A DNA stretch of 64,000 bases from an uncultured Clostridium sp. (GCA_947644195.1 CANRZB010000003.1:1-64000), one strand, 5' to 3'. Numbered from the stretch's first letter, positions 26,671 to 36,156 are shown. A program made the numbers and translations. The notes: generated by a model not told the origin, from the sequence alone.

Positions 26671-27843
26671 CTAGCGTTTTCCATATTTTTCCAAAATACT
26701 ATGGATCCGTTCTACCGGATTTAGCAGACCGCTGATGGATTGGTCATGATTGAGTGTATCAATCAGCAGCGCAACATATTTGCTCATATCCACACTGATA
26801 TAATAGTCGCGGGATAATACTTCCTGTGGTTGGTAAACTAAATTTGTGGTTAATACACGGTAGATCAATCCTTTTTCATGCGCATCATCAAATTTTTCCA
26901 TACCGTTGGTAAACAACCCAAAGGTAGCAGCCACAAAAATGCGGTTGGCTTTGCGTCGTTTTAATTCTGTGGCAACGTCAATCATGCTCTCTCCGGAAGA
27001 AATCATATCATCAATAATGATCACATCTTTGTTTTCCAGATCGGAGCCCAGGAATTCGTGTGCAATGATCGGATTGCGTCCATCCACGATGCGGCTGTAA
27101 TCGCGACGTTTATAGAACATACCTACGTCAATGCCCAAGACATTGGCGTAATAAACGGCACGTCCCATAGCGCCTTCATCTGGACTGATTACCATGAGAT
27201 GATCGGCGTCAATGGTTAGGTCCGGGGTATTCTTCAGCAAAGCTTTAATAAACTGATAGGTTGGCTGCACGGTTTCAAAGCTTTTTAATGGAATGGCATT
27301 CTGAACGCGTGGATCATGCGCATCAAAGGTAATGATGCTTTCTACACCCATTTGTGTCAGTTCTTGCAATGCCAGGGCGCAGTCTAAAGATTCTCTGGCG
27401 CTGCGACGATGCTGCCTGCTTTCATATAGAAACGGCATGATAACCGTGATACGGCGGGCTTTTCCGCCAACAGCTGCAATAATTCGTTTCAGATCCTGAT
27501 AATGGTCATCCGGAGACATATGGTTAGTCTGACCGCATACTTTATAAGTTAAGCTATAATTGCAGACATCAACGAGTAAATAGAGATCGTCACCACGGAC
27601 AGATTCCTTGATGATTCCTTTGGCTTCGCCGGAACCGAAACGCGGGCAGGAGGATTCGATAATAAAAGAATCTCTGTTATATCCTGCGAAAGTCGATGCT
27701 ACTGTATGGCGTGAGGCGCGTTCTCTCCTCCAGTCGACAATGTAGTCATTGACTTGTCTGCCGAGATCATGGCTGCTTTCCAGCGCCAGGATGCCCAGGG
27801 TACCTACAGGGATGGTTTCTGCTAACTTATCATGTCGTTTCAT
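26671..27843 (-). CDS. prs: Ribose-phosphate pyrophosphokinase (long clostridial form)
   Basis: 390 residues; ATG 27843 is chosen for GGAGG 5 nt upstream. It makes PRPP from ribose 5-phosphate and ATP. Visible features: VIMPFLYESRQHRRSARESL (flexible catalytic region), DAHDPRVQNAIPL, VISPDEGAMGRAVYYANVLG and the PRPP-binding loop VIIIDDMISSGESMID. It is about 70 residues longer than the standard 315-residue enzyme, with an extra N-terminal segment. Such long forms are common in Clostridia. It is the last gene of the leftward dnaD-dnaC-prs cluster, 35 nt after dnaC, ending at a terminator. Confidence 0.92.
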   Translation of the reverse strand: MKRHDKLAETIPVGTLGILALESSHDLGRQVNDYIVDWRRERASRHTVASTFAGYNRDSFIIESSCPRFGSGEAKGIIKESVRGDDLYLLVDVCNYSLTYKVCGQTNHMSPDDHYQDLKRIIAAVGGKARRITVIMPFLYESRQHRRSARESLDCALALQELTQMGVESIITFDAHDPRVQNAIPLKSFETVQPTYQFIKALLKNTPDLTIDADHLMVISPDEGAMGRAVYYANVLGIDVGMFYKRRDYSRIVDGRNPIIAHEFLGSDLENKDVIIIDDMISSGESMIDVATELKRRKANRIFVAATFGLFTNGMEKFDDAHEKGLIYRVLTTNLVYQPQEVLSRDYYISVDMSKYVALLIDTLNHDQSISGLLNPVERIHSILEKYGKR

Positions 27844-27878
27844 AGTATCCTCCATTATGTATGTAATTTCTAAGTTGT

Positions 27879-28874
27879 TTATTGAATCGCTTTCTTGATG
27901 CGGATATCTTCGCCAACAATCATTAAGAAATTGTAATATCCCGTAAATCGGGAAAAGATGCGCTCGCTGTACCGATCCCGTAATTCCTGGAATGACAGGT
28001 TCGTGGAAATAATCGTAGAACGTTGTCTGATATGCCGTTCTTCAATAAAATAAAATAGTTGGGATGCCGTAAAGCTATTCACTAATTCTGTGCCTAAATC
28101 GTCAATGATTAATAAATCGCTTTGCAGCATATAGGAAATTTGCTCATTGGAAGTAGATGCATCTTCTTTGTTGAACTTATTTTTTTCTAAAATATCAAAA
28201 AGCTGTAAGGAAGTCAAGTACAGGACAGTATGTGAAGTATCCAACAGCTGTTTGGCAATACAGTGGGTCAGGAATGTCTTTCCCACACCGGTTGGTCCAT
28301 AAAAAATCAAGTTGTCGTAAACATCATCAAAATGGCGAATAAAATCCTGGCAAATTTCACGGACTCGCTTGATGTTTTCACGTGGAGTCAGAGAAAGGTT
28401 TTCATGGATTTCTGTATCATTGTAAAATGATTCGTTAAAAGTATCAAAGTTCTCCTCTTCCAAAATATGAATGAGATTAGAACTCTTGTATAACTCCAAA
28501 GTCATGGTATGCCGCAGGCAGTGACAGGGCTGGTTGTCAATATATCCGGTATCCTGACAGTCGGGGCAGTCATAAATCGCATCCAAATAATCTGCCGGAT
28601 AACCATGTTCCTGTAGCAAGGAAGTTTTCCGCTTGGATAGATCCTGCCGTTTTTGCTGATAGGAAGTTTCTTCCTGCTCTGTGTTTTCAGGATGGAGCAG
28701 TTCTTGCCGCGCCTGGTTTAAGGAAAGGTCCATAATGTCATTCTGTACCTGTTTTAGTTCCGGTATTTTTTCAAATAAATCTTCTATGCGCTGATCCAGA
28801 GCCTGTTGGTTTTTCATGCGGGTCTGGTCGTAACGAAACATGATTTCTCGGTGTTGGGTATGTAAGAGTCCCAT
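27879..28874 (-). CDS. dnaC: Replicative helicase loader, DnaC/DnaI-type AAA+ ATPase
   Basis: 331 residues; ATG 28874 has GGAG 6 nt upstream, better than the longer frame. The N-terminal half is helical and contains a cysteine cluster (CPDCQDTGYIDNQPCHC, about residues 97-113), typical of clostridial DnaC/DnaI-like loaders. The C-terminal half is an AAA+ domain with Walker A GPTGVGKTFLTHC near residue 195, Walker B LLIIDDLGTE and the arginine region RYSERIFSRF. It should load the replicative helicase onto DNA. It is 44 nt behind the DnaD-domain gene, its usual primosome partner. Confidence 0.9.
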   Translation of the reverse strand: MGLLHTQHREIMFRYDQTRMKNQQALDQRIEDLFEKIPELKQVQNDIMDLSLNQARQELLHPENTEQEETSYQQKRQDLSKRKTSLLQEHGYPADYLDAIYDCPDCQDTGYIDNQPCHCLRHTMTLELYKSSNLIHILEEENFDTFNESFYNDTEIHENLSLTPRENIKRVREICQDFIRHFDDVYDNLIFYGPTGVGKTFLTHCIAKQLLDTSHTVLYLTSLQLFDILEKNKFNKEDASTSNEQISYMLQSDLLIIDDLGTELVNSFTASQLFYFIEERHIRQRSTIISTNLSFQELRDRYSERIFSRFTGYYNFLMIVGEDIRIKKAIQ

Positions 28875-28918
28875 AATGTTCTCCATTCCGCCGTGCCCGT
28901 GGGACGGCAAGTAATTAG

Positions 28919-30163
28919 TTATCGCATTAACAGCTTACGTTCCAGATCATCCACCTCCTGGGTGGAGGTACTTCTCTGCTGAAAGTTTTGAAATTGGTTT
29001 TTGGCTCTATTTTGTGGATGGCTCGCTGTAGTTTTCTTGGTTTCGCTTTTATTCTGGGCATAGGCGAGGTCTGCCCGCTCCACATCCTGTAAAGTATGTA
29101 CTCCATTTTGCTGCCAGCGATCCAGGATGCCTTCAATATATTTAAAATCTGCCTTGTGAACTTTGAGGATCGTGCGGTTACATGCCTCCAGGATGACGCT
29201 AAGATCCATGTTCCATTTATTCTGCCAGCGATCCACGTATTTTTTTTCAACCGTGGCAAGCGCCCTGCCTAAGGCAAGTGATTTGGATACTGCGTTGTAA
29301 GCGGAATGATAGGCGGTAGAGACCTTTTCCGCTTCTTCCGGCGTTGCAACGCCCTGTTTGTTCCAGGAAAGAGCAACTGTCTGAATATAGTTATTGTTGG
29401 TCTTGTCCAGGGAGATGCAGTATTCATATAAGTACAAGAGTAGATCCTTAGAGAAATGCAGCGTACCATATAAATAAGACACGAGCCTGGTCTCATTGGG
29501 TTTCATAGGACGGTCGAGGTAGCTTTCAATCACATGGCATGTCCAGATGAATTCTTCGTTGGAGGCCAGCTCTTTTAATTGTGCACTGGAAACAGATATT
29601 TCCTTGGTGTTATCCGCAATGGCAACAACTTTGGGTTCCGTTCGGGTTTCTGGCGTTACCGGTGCAAGAGTTCGCATTGGAGTGGTAACGAAAGAGGTTG
29701 CTGCTGTCTCCGGGTGAACCGGAACATCAAACACCTGAGGATCCCTAGCTTCGGCTTCAAAATCAGATTTGCTGGATGGCATAGATTTTGAGGCAGGCAA
29801 GTTGTGGCCTGCCTGTGTGACGGGCGCCGTGCTTGTCTTTTCAGACGGAGAGAATTCTGCAGGATCTTCGGGCAATGACATTTCAATGCTAGTAATATAG
29901 CCGCTTTGATCCCGTTCGATTCTCAGAAGTTTCTTTTTCTCCCAATATTGTAAGGCGCGAATCACGTCTTTCTCCGTGTGATCCATCCGATCCGCCAGAT
30001 AATTGATTGATAATCCTGACTCTTTATGTTGCATACATTTCGCCAGATATAAATAAACTTTTACATAGTCTCCATTTGCTTCTGGCATGTAGTTTTCGAT
30101 AAAAGTATTATATAGTAATGTGGTACTTGGAAATTGAGTGGTGCATAATAAAATTTGATCCAT
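28919..30163 (-). CDS. dnaD: DnaD-domain replication initiation / primosome protein
   Basis: 414 residues, ATG after GGAGG. An N-terminal winged-helix region (LSINYLADRMDHTEKDVIRA, LQYWEKKKLLRIERD) is followed by a low-complexity linker (about 105-190) and two C-terminal DnaD-type domains (FIWTCHVIESYLDRPMKPNE, LLLYLYEYCI; later WNMDLSVILEACNRTI, YIEGILDRWQQNGVHT with the YxxxIxxxW pattern). DnaD-type proteins remodel the origin and recruit helicase loaders. First gene of the leftward dnaD-dnaC-prs operon. The region before it carries a DnaA-box cluster, so control by DnaA is possible. Confidence 0.88.
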   Translation of the reverse strand: MDQILLCTTQFPSTTLLYNTFIENYMPEANGDYVKVYLYLAKCMQHKESGLSINYLADRMDHTEKDVIRALQYWEKKKLLRIERDQSGYITSIEMSLPEDPAEFSPSEKTSTAPVTQAGHNLPASKSMPSSKSDFEAEARDPQVFDVPVHPETAATSFVTTPMRTLAPVTPETRTEPKVVAIADNTKEISVSSAQLKELASNEEFIWTCHVIESYLDRPMKPNETRLVSYLYGTLHFSKDLLLYLYEYCISLDKTNNNYIQTVALSWNKQGVATPEEAEKVSTAYHSAYNAVSKSLALGRALATVEKKYVDRWQNKWNMDLSVILEACNRTILKVHKADFKYIEGILDRWQQNGVHTLQDVERADLAYAQNKSETKKTTASHPQNRAKNQFQNFQQRSTSTQEVDDLERKLLMR

Positions 30164-30360
30164 GGTGCCTCCTGCAGTTTTTTATCCGTTTCACGGAAAT
30201 AAAATCTTCATGGCATGAAAAAATCTATAAGCGGTTTCGGATCAGCATATCTGGCGATACTGCTTACAGATTTTTCCATGGCTATGCATAGGAACAGTGT
30301 ACCATACAAACACAAGTTTGAAAATAGCCCGGGTTCGTGTGCAAGGATCTGCCTGGTCAT

Positions 30361-30497
30361 TGTGGATAATGTGGATAACCTTTGGCTGAGAGTAACGGGA
30401 TATGATCTATAAAACTTTTTGGTCAAATTTTGACAAAAAATATCCACAATCCATTGTGTAGAGATATACACAATAAAATTGTGGATAATGTGGATAA
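30361..30497. promoter_or_regulatory. Cluster of DnaA boxes between murC and dnaD
   Basis: Four perfect DnaA boxes (TGTGGATAA on plus, TTATCCACA on minus) occur as two back-to-back pairs: 30361-30369 with 30370-30378, and 30480-30488 with 30489-30497. Between them are two one-mismatch boxes in the opposite orientation, ATATCCACA (30440-30448) and ATATACACA (30464-30472). The spacer is AT-rich. This 30164-30497 gap has no gene. DnaA could regulate dnaD from here, or the site could titrate DnaA. Confidence 0.75.
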
Positions 30498-31880
30498 CTA
30501 TTTTTGGATCAGATTTTCACCGATTTCTACTACATTTCCTGCCCCCATAGTTATTAACAAGTCTCCGTCGACACAATTTTTTAATAAATATTTTTGAATT
30601 TCTTCAAAATCGGAGAGATAAGAGACCTCTTTTCCTAATTGTTTCATTTCTTCCTGCAGAGTCCGGGAGGAAATATCGCCGGGATCTGCTTCCCTGGCAG
30701 CATAGATATCCGTTAGTATCACGTGTTCCGCCAAAGATAATGCTTCGGCAAATTCGTGGAGCAGTGCTTTCGTCCGGCTGTAGGTATGCGGCTGGAAGAC
30801 GCACCACAAATGGTTGTGTGGATATTTGCTGGCTGCTGTCAATGTTGCTCTGATCTCCGTAGGATGGTGGGCGTAATCGTCAATTACGGTTACCCCCTGG
30901 AAACTTCCCTTTTCTTCAAAACGCCGTTCGGTTCCGCAAAAAGCTAACAGTCCCGACCGGATCTGTTCTAATGGGATTTGATAATATTCTGCCAGGGCCA
31001 CCGCTGATAATGCATTGGCAATATTGTGCTTTCCGATCACTGCCAGCTGGATGCGGATTCCGGTGTTCTCGCCGCTGCGTACCAGTTCAAAGGAACCACA
31101 GCCCTGCTCGTCAAAATGGAGGTCGACAGCTTGGTAATCAGCCCCATTGTCCAGCCCAAATGTAATGATCCGGCAGGGCAGATCGTGAATAATGGTATCC
31201 AGTTTATCAATGTCAGTATTTACAACCAGGACGCCGTCCGCTGGAATTAATTCGGCAAAACGACGGAAAGAGGCGCGGATATCATCCAAATCATGAAAGA
31301 AATCCAAATGATCCGCATCTACATTTAAGATGACACCGGCTGTAGGATGAAATTTCAGAAAGCTATTGGTATATTCACAGGCTTCCGTGATAAAATTTTC
31401 GGAATGTCCGATGCGGATATTTCCGTGAATTGCCTCCAGAATCCCGCCGACTGATATTGTGGGATCCAGATCTGCATGCAGGAAAATGTGTGACAGCATC
31501 GAGGTAGTCGTAGTTTTGCCATGTGTCCCGGAAATACCGATCGCATTTTTGTAGTTTTTCATAACCTGCCCCACCATTTCAGCGCGCTCCATCATCGGCA
31601 GCCCCAAGTCCTGCGCTGCTTTGAATTCTGGATTGTCGGGATGGATGGCTGCAGTATAAACGACAAAATCAATATCGGAAGTTATGTTTTCATATTGTTG
31701 CCCATAGACAACTTGAATTCCCAGGGAAGACAGATGGTCTGTGATTTTGCTCTGGGTAGCATCTGAGCCCCGGACTGTGAATTCGTTATCGTGTAGAAGT
31801 TCGGCAAATCCACTCATGCTGATTCCGCCAATGCCGATAAAATATGCTGTTTTTGGTTGCTTTAAATCAATTTGATACAT
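30498..31880 (-). CDS. murC: UDP-N-acetylmuramate--L-alanine ligase
   Basis: 460 residues, the usual length. It adds L-alanine to UDP-MurNAc in cytoplasmic peptidoglycan synthesis. Signatures: the N-terminal nucleotide-binding YFIGIGGISMSGFAELL, the ATP loop IGISGTHGKTTTTSMLSHI, ITEACEYTNSF, NVDADHLDFF, HNIANALSAVALA and DDYAHHPTEI. Start ATG 31880; the ribosome binding site is weak (GGACGG). It points leftward, and the DnaA-box cluster begins at its stop codon. Confidence 0.96.
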   Translation of the reverse strand: MYQIDLKQPKTAYFIGIGGISMSGFAELLHDNEFTVRGSDATQSKITDHLSSLGIQVVYGQQYENITSDIDFVVYTAAIHPDNPEFKAAQDLGLPMMERAEMVGQVMKNYKNAIGISGTHGKTTTTSMLSHIFLHADLDPTISVGGILEAIHGNIRIGHSENFITEACEYTNSFLKFHPTAGVILNVDADHLDFFHDLDDIRASFRRFAELIPADGVLVVNTDIDKLDTIIHDLPCRIITFGLDNGADYQAVDLHFDEQGCGSFELVRSGENTGIRIQLAVIGKHNIANALSAVALAEYYQIPLEQIRSGLLAFCGTERRFEEKGSFQGVTVIDDYAHHPTEIRATLTAASKYPHNHLWCVFQPHTYSRTKALLHEFAEALSLAEHVILTDIYAAREADPGDISSRTLQEEMKQLGKEVSYLSDFEEIQKYLLKNCVDGDLLITMGAGNVVEIGENLIQK

Positions 31881-32094
31881 AAGTTTTACACCGTCCTATT
31901 CTTTTTCTGATATTAAACGTTGATTTTGCAAATAATAATCTTATTGTGCTCTGGTCGAACCATCTTCCCAGTCCGTTGATTCACACGAAGGTATCGTAAA
32001 TTCTATTTCTTTTGTATTTATATTTATATTGGGAAGTGGGAAGTCCCTATGAAACACGCTTGGTATAGTGTTTTAGGGAAACTTTGTACATTTT

Positions 32095-32122
32095 ATTATA
32101 AACCACGGGTACAAAAAAACAA
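32095..32122 (-). promoter_or_regulatory. murC promoter
   Basis: On the minus strand TTGTTT (32122-32117), 16-nt spacer, TATAAT (32100-32095). The leader to the start codon is about 210 nt. The rest of 31881-32223 is AT-rich with no gene. Confidence 0.55.
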
Positions 32123-32223
32123 TTCCTTCTTGAATTTTTTCTGTTTTTTTTGCAGTTTTTGCAAAATCTTGTATAAATTTACTAAAAAACTTGAAAAAAG
32201 AATGGAAAATTTATGAAAAATTA

Positions 32224-32252
32224 TTCACATTCCATGTGAAGTGTGGTATACT
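32224..32252 (+). promoter_or_regulatory. glgC promoter with a dyad over the -35 box
   Basis: TTCACA (32224-32229), 17-nt spacer, TATACT (32247-32252). The -35 hexamer is one arm of a perfect dyad, TTCACA-N5-TGTGAA (32224-32240), a likely regulator site. Confidence 0.65.
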
Positions 32253-32291
32253 AGTACTGTTCTAATACTAAAAAAAGTAAGGGGTGATAGT

Positions 32292-33563
32292 GTGATCAAG
32301 AAAGAGATGATAGCGATGTTACTGGCTGGCGGCCAGGGATCCCGTCTGGGCGTCCTGACTGCTGATGTAGCCAAGCCGGCAGTGGCGTTTGGTGGGAAGT
32401 ACCGTATTATAGATTTTCCATTGAGCAATTGTATTAACTCAGGTGTCGATACGGTAGGTGTCCTGACCCAATACCAGCCACTTCGTCTGAATACACATAT
32501 CGGCATAGGTATTCCTTGGGATCTGGATCGTAATGTGGGTGGTGTTTCTATTTTGCCGCCATACGAAAAGAGTACCAGCAGCGAATGGTATACCGGTACC
32601 GCCAATGCTATTTATCAGAATTTGCGCTTTATGGAGTATTATAATCCAGAGTATGTTCTGATACTGGGTGGAGATCATATTTACAAAATGGATTACGAGG
32701 TAATGTTAGATTTTCACAAGGCAAACAAGGCGGATGTTACATTAGCGACCATTCCGGTACCGATGGAGGAAGCCAGTCGTTTCGGTGTGGTAATTACAGA
32801 TGAACACAAACAGATTCAGGAGTTTGAAGAAAAGCCGGAACATCCTAGAAGCAATTTAGCATCAATGGGAATTTATATATTCTCATGGCCGGTTCTGCGT
32901 GAAGCTCTGATCAAGCTGAAAGACCAGCCGTCATGTGACTTTGGAAAACATATTATTCCATATTGTCACGAAAAGGGCGATAGAATCTTTGCCTATGAAT
33001 ATAATGGATACTGGAAAGATGTTGGAACGTTAGGATCCTATTGGGAGTCTAACATGGAATTGATCGACCTGATTCCTGTCTTTAACTTATATGAGGAATT
33101 TTGGAAGATTTATACGAAGAGTGACCGTATACCGCCTCAATATGTTGCGGAGGGTGCTATTGTGGACAAGGCAATTATGGGAGAGGCGTCCGAGATTTAT
33201 GGCGAAGTCTACAATTCTGTAATTGGTTCCGGGGTCACGATAGAAAAGGGAGCAGTGGTCCGCGACTCCATTATCATGAGTTCAGCTACGATAAAATCCG
33301 GCACCGTGATAGACAAGTCAATTATTGCAGAAAATGTGGTGATTGGCGAGAACTGCAAGCTGGGTGTGGGTGAAGAGGTTCCCAACAAGGTAAAACCAGA
33401 TGTATATGCCTTTGGTCTGGTAACCATCGGGGAGGACAGCGTAATCCCTGATAATGTCCAAATCGGAAAGAATACAGCGATCTCTGGCGTGACAGAGCTG
33501 TCAGACTATCCGGATGGTGTACTTGCAGGTGGCGAAACATTGATTAAGGTAGGTGACAGATAA
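32292..33563 (+). CDS. glgC: Glucose-1-phosphate adenylyltransferase, catalytic subunit
   Basis: 423 residues. The start is GTG 32292, with AAGGGG 7-8 nt upstream; the longer frame runs into the promoter. It makes ADP-glucose for glycogen synthesis. Nucleotide-binding loop [15 protein letters not shown] is intact, with [42 protein letters not shown] and [14 protein letters not shown]. The C-terminus is a left-handed beta-helix of hexapeptide repeats ([20 protein letters not shown]). The stop codon overlaps the glgD start (TAATG), so the pair is translationally coupled. Confidence 0.96.
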   Translation: MIKKEMIAMLLAGGQGSRLGVLTADVAKPAVAFGGKYRIIDFPLSNCINSGVDTVGVLTQYQPLRLNTHIGIGIPWDLDRNVGGVSILPPYEKSTSSEWYTGTANAIYQNLRFMEYYNPEYVLILGGDHIYKMDYEVMLDFHKANKADVTLATIPVPMEEASRFGVVITDEHKQIQEFEEKPEHPRSNLASMGIYIFSWPVLREALIKLKDQPSCDFGKHIIPYCHEKGDRIFAYEYNGYWKDVGTLGSYWESNMELIDLIPVFNLYEEFWKIYTKSDRIPPQYVAEGAIVDKAIMGEASEIYGEVYNSVIGSGVTIEKGAVVRDSIIMSSATIKSGTVIDKSIIAENVVIGENCKLGVGEEVPNKVKPDVYAFGLVTIGEDSVIPDNVQIGKNTAISGVTELSDYPDGVLAGGETLIKVGDR

Positions 33564-34684
33564 TGAGAGCGATAGGAATAGTATTAGCAGGTGGTAATAG
33601 CAACAGGATGCGGGAACTTTCCAACAAGAGAGCCATTGCAGCTATGCCGGTTGCAGGCGGTTTCCGTAGTATTGATTTTGTCCTTAGCAATATGAGCAAC
33701 TCTCACATTCAGAAGGTGGCAGTGTTCACACAGTACAATGCTAAGTCTTTGAATGAGCATCTGAATTCCTCGAAATGGTGGGATTTTGGTAGAAAACAGG
33801 GTGGACTGTACGTATTCACTCCGACGACAACACCGGATAACAGCTATTGGTATCGTGGCACAGCGGATGCGATAGCACAGAATCTGGATTTTTTGAAGAA
33901 CAGCCATGAACCGTATGTGGTCATCGCATCCGGTGATGGTGTTTACAAGATGGATTACAACAAAGTATTAGAATACCATATTGCTAAGAAAGCAGATTTC
34001 ACGGTAGTTACTGCAGATGTCAGCGGCAAGGATGACCCAAGCCGTTTCGGTGTTCTGCGTGTGGATGATGACGGAAGAGTGCTTGAGTTTGAGGAGAAAC
34101 CAATCAGCACGGCGAATAATACGGTTTCTACCGGAGTATATATTGTACGCCGCCGGATGTTGATTGAGCTGATTGAGAAATCCATGCAGGAGGAACGCTA
34201 TGACTTTGTCAAAGATGTTTTGATCCGCCATAAAAATGTGAAACGGATCTATGCGTTCCCGATGAGTACCTATTGGAGTAATATTTCTTCGGTAGAATCT
34301 TACTACCGTACCAATATGGATTTCCTGGAGCCGGATGTTAGAAATTACTTTTTCCGGGAATATCCAGATGTGTATTCCAAGGTGGAGGATCTGCCGCCAG
34401 CGAAATACAACGTAGGGTCTTCTGTTAAGAACAGCCTGGTTTCCAGTGGCTGTATCATCAATGGAACCGTGGAGAATTCTATTCTGTTCAAAGAAGTGTA
34501 TATAGGCAATAATTGTACGATCAAGAATTCTATCATCTTAAATGATGTTTATATTGGGGATAATACGCATATTGAAAACTGTATCGTAGAAAGCAGAGAT
34601 ACGATCCGTGCGAATACCAATTATATCGGAGAAGATGGTAAAATTAGAATAGTAGTAGAAAAAAACGAAAGATACGCTCTGTAG
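33563..34684 (+). CDS. glgD: Glucose-1-phosphate adenylyltransferase regulatory subunit GlgD
   Basis: 373 residues, overlapping glgC by one base. Same fold as GlgC but with a changed nucleotide loop (VLAGGNSNRMRELSNKRA in place of the GQGSRLG type) and other altered catalytic segments, the normal state of GlgD. In Firmicutes GlgD lacks good activity alone and boosts GlgC in a heteromer. Visible: FRSIDFVLSNMSNSHI, GTADAIAQNLDF, VIASGDGVYKMDY, and a C-terminal beta-helix (NNCTIKNSIILNDVYIGDNT). spoVG follows after about 100 nt. Confidence 0.94.
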   Translation: MRAIGIVLAGGNSNRMRELSNKRAIAAMPVAGGFRSIDFVLSNMSNSHIQKVAVFTQYNAKSLNEHLNSSKWWDFGRKQGGLYVFTPTTTPDNSYWYRGTADAIAQNLDFLKNSHEPYVVIASGDGVYKMDYNKVLEYHIAKKADFTVVTADVSGKDDPSRFGVLRVDDDGRVLEFEEKPISTANNTVSTGVYIVRRRMLIELIEKSMQEERYDFVKDVLIRHKNVKRIYAFPMSTYWSNISSVESYYRTNMDFLEPDVRNYFFREYPDVYSKVEDLPPAKYNVGSSVKNSLVSSGCIINGTVENSILFKEVYIGNNCTIKNSIILNDVYIGDNTHIENCIVESRDTIRANTNYIGEDGKIRIVVEKNERYAL

Positions 34685-34726
34685 CGGTCTGTGAAAGAAG
34701 TAGCGTGGGAAAGTAAATGGAGTTTC

Positions 34727-34743
34727 TTCCTATATAATAGGAA
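34727..34743 (+). promoter_or_regulatory. -10 box and palindrome upstream of spoVG
   Basis: TATAAT (34733-34738) lies inside the dyad TTCCTAT-ATA-ATAGGAA (34727-34743). No good -35 is visible, so an activator or alternative sigma factor may be needed. Confidence 0.5.
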
Positions 34744-34788
34744 CATGGGAGCTCTGCACAGCATGCTAATCAAAGGAGGTTAAAAGCA

Positions 34789-35076
34789 GTGCAGGTAACA
34801 GATGTTAGGGTTCGCAAAATTGCGAAAGAGGGAAAAATGAAAGCTGTAGTATCTATTACATTGGATGAGGAATTCGTTGTTCATGATATTAAAGTCATTG
34901 AGGGAGACAAGGGATTATTCATCGCTATGCCAAGCCGGCGTGCCGGAGATGGAGAGTTTCGGGATATCGCTCATCCGATCAATTCCGGAACCAGAGAGAA
35001 ACTGCAGGGAATTATCTTGGATTGTTACCAGAAAGCATCCACGGAAGCGGAAATGGATGCTATGGTAGCAGGTTAA
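34789..35076 (+). CDS. spoVG: Septation / RNA-binding regulator SpoVG
   Basis: 95 residues with a GTG start behind AAAGGAGG. The sequence is typical Spo[61 protein letters not shown] and [10 protein letters not shown]. SpoVG proteins bind nucleic acid and affect sporulation, septation and virulence gene expression in Firmicutes. Has its own -10/palindrome region and a strong terminator, so it is a single-gene unit between glgD and the ribosomal operon. Confidence 0.96.
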   Translation: MQVTDVRVRKIAKEGKMKAVVSITLDEEFVVHDIKVIEGDKGLFIAMPSRRAGDGEFRDIAHPINSGTREKLQGIILDCYQKASTEAEMDAMVAG

Positions 35077-35104
35077 GACGAACAATAAAAAAGCGTATAA
35101 AATG

Positions 35105-35145
35105 GAAGGTGTCATGCTTCATTGTATGACACCTTCTGTTTTGTT
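35105..35145 (+). terminator. Intrinsic terminator after spoVG
   Basis: GAAGGTGTCAT (35105-35115) pairs perfectly with ATGACACCTTC (35126-35136); TGTTTTGTT follows. Confidence 0.85.
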
Positions 35146-35231
35146 CTGTCCCACAAAAAATTATCCTATGGAATCATATTATAAATGGCAACAAGGAAAT
35201 GCTGTTATTCTGAAAAAAAGTAAAAAAGGGC

Positions 35232-35260
35232 TTGCAATCCATTGTAAAGTAGTGTATATT
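35232..35260 (+). promoter_or_regulatory. Promoter of the S10 ribosomal protein operon
   Basis: TTGCAA (35232-35237), 17-nt spacer, TATATT (35255-35260). Confidence 0.75.
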
Positions 35261-35266
35261 AGTAAA

Positions 35267-35588
35267 TGCTGTGACATTGATAGCGTAGAAGCGTGAGGTT
35301 GCTGCAGTCCGGTAACGGGCGGCAGGTTTTCCGTGGAGCGAATGTCAAGTTAGAAAACTGGCGACAAGTCACTGTACGAAAATCCAATATTTTGTCTGAT
35401 GAATTGGACGGGCGTCCGAGGATTGCAGATGAGACGGGAGTTCCTATGCTATTAGCTGTAAACCGATAGGACACACCCGGGTAAGTGTACAGTCACCACT
35501 TGTTGCGCTTAAAACAGGCGGACATAGCCGGAGAAACCGGCCAGATCAGTAATGTCTGCAAAAGTGCGAAAAGGAGGCGGCTTTTTTT
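35267..35588 (+). other. Long 5' leader of rpsJ
   Basis: About 320 nt of untranslated leader with no frame of its own. It is GC-richer than ordinary spacers and has many short self-complementary stretches (for example GCCGGAGAAACCGGC near 35528). Ribosomal operon leaders of this length often mediate feedback by a ribosomal protein; which protein would act here cannot be told from sequence. It ends with AAAAGGAGG before rpsJ. Confidence 0.45.
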
Positions 35589-35906
35589 ATGGCAACAAAT
35601 GTAATGAGAATTACACTCAAAGCGTATGACCACAATCAGATTGATCATGCTGCTGGAAAAATTATTGACACAGTGAAGAAGACAGGCGCAAAGGTAAGCG
35701 GTCCGGTACCTCTTCCAACGAAGAAAGAAGTAGTAACGATTCTTCGTGCGGTGCATAAGTACAAAGATTCCAGAGAGCAGTTCGAGCAGAGAACACACAA
35801 GAGATTGATTGATGTCATCGCTCCTACCCAGAAGACCATCGAAGCATTGACAAAGATGGAAATGCCTTCCGGTGTAGCGGTAGTGCTGAAGATGAAAGAG
35901 AAGTAA
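35589..35906 (+). CDS. rpsJ: 30S ribosomal protein S10
   Basis: 105 residues, full length. Typical segments: [58 protein letters not shown]. First gene of the operon; S10 also serves as NusE in transcription antitermination. ATG follows AGGAGG. A 250-nt spacer with several hairpins separates it from rplC, which is longer than usual. Confidence 0.98.
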   Translation: MATNVMRITLKAYDHNQIDHAAGKIIDTVKKTGAKVSGPVPLPTKKEVVTILRAVHKYKDSREQFEQRTHKRLIDVIAPTQKTIEALTKMEMPSGVAVVLKMKEK

Positions 35907-36156
35907 GATTCTCGGCAGGAGAAATACAGATCGTATTTCCCGCAAATATTTTTGTAGAAAACACAAAAATGAAGGAACAATCCTTAGGGTTTATATAAAT
36001 CTGCAACCACGCAGAAAGAGTTTTTGGTTTACAAACTTGCATAAGCCGTCTAGGATGAATGTCAGACGGGCGTACCAATGCCTATATGGAAACATTGTTT
36101 CAAGGGTGGTTCGTTATCGTGATATTCCGCTGTAGATTAACAGGAGGTGCAACATT
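35907..36156 (+). other. Structured 250-nt spacer between rpsJ and rplC
   Basis: No gene. At least four consecutive hairpins can be drawn: GGAGAAATAC/GTATTTCCC (about 35917-35941), TTTTGT/ACACAAAA, TCTGC/GCAGA and CCGTCT/AGACGG (about 36046-36069). They may stabilise, attenuate or process the transcript. Confidence 0.45.

Noticed and set aside
30164-30497. A second replication origin
   Set aside because: The DnaA boxes are real, but no dnaA-dnaN neighbourhood or clear unwinding element is visible, so regulation or titration is the safer reading.
34727-34743. Sigma-H-type promoter for spoVG
   Set aside because: I looked for the sigma-H consensus because spoVG uses it in Bacillus, but saw only a sigma-70-like -10 box inside a palindrome.
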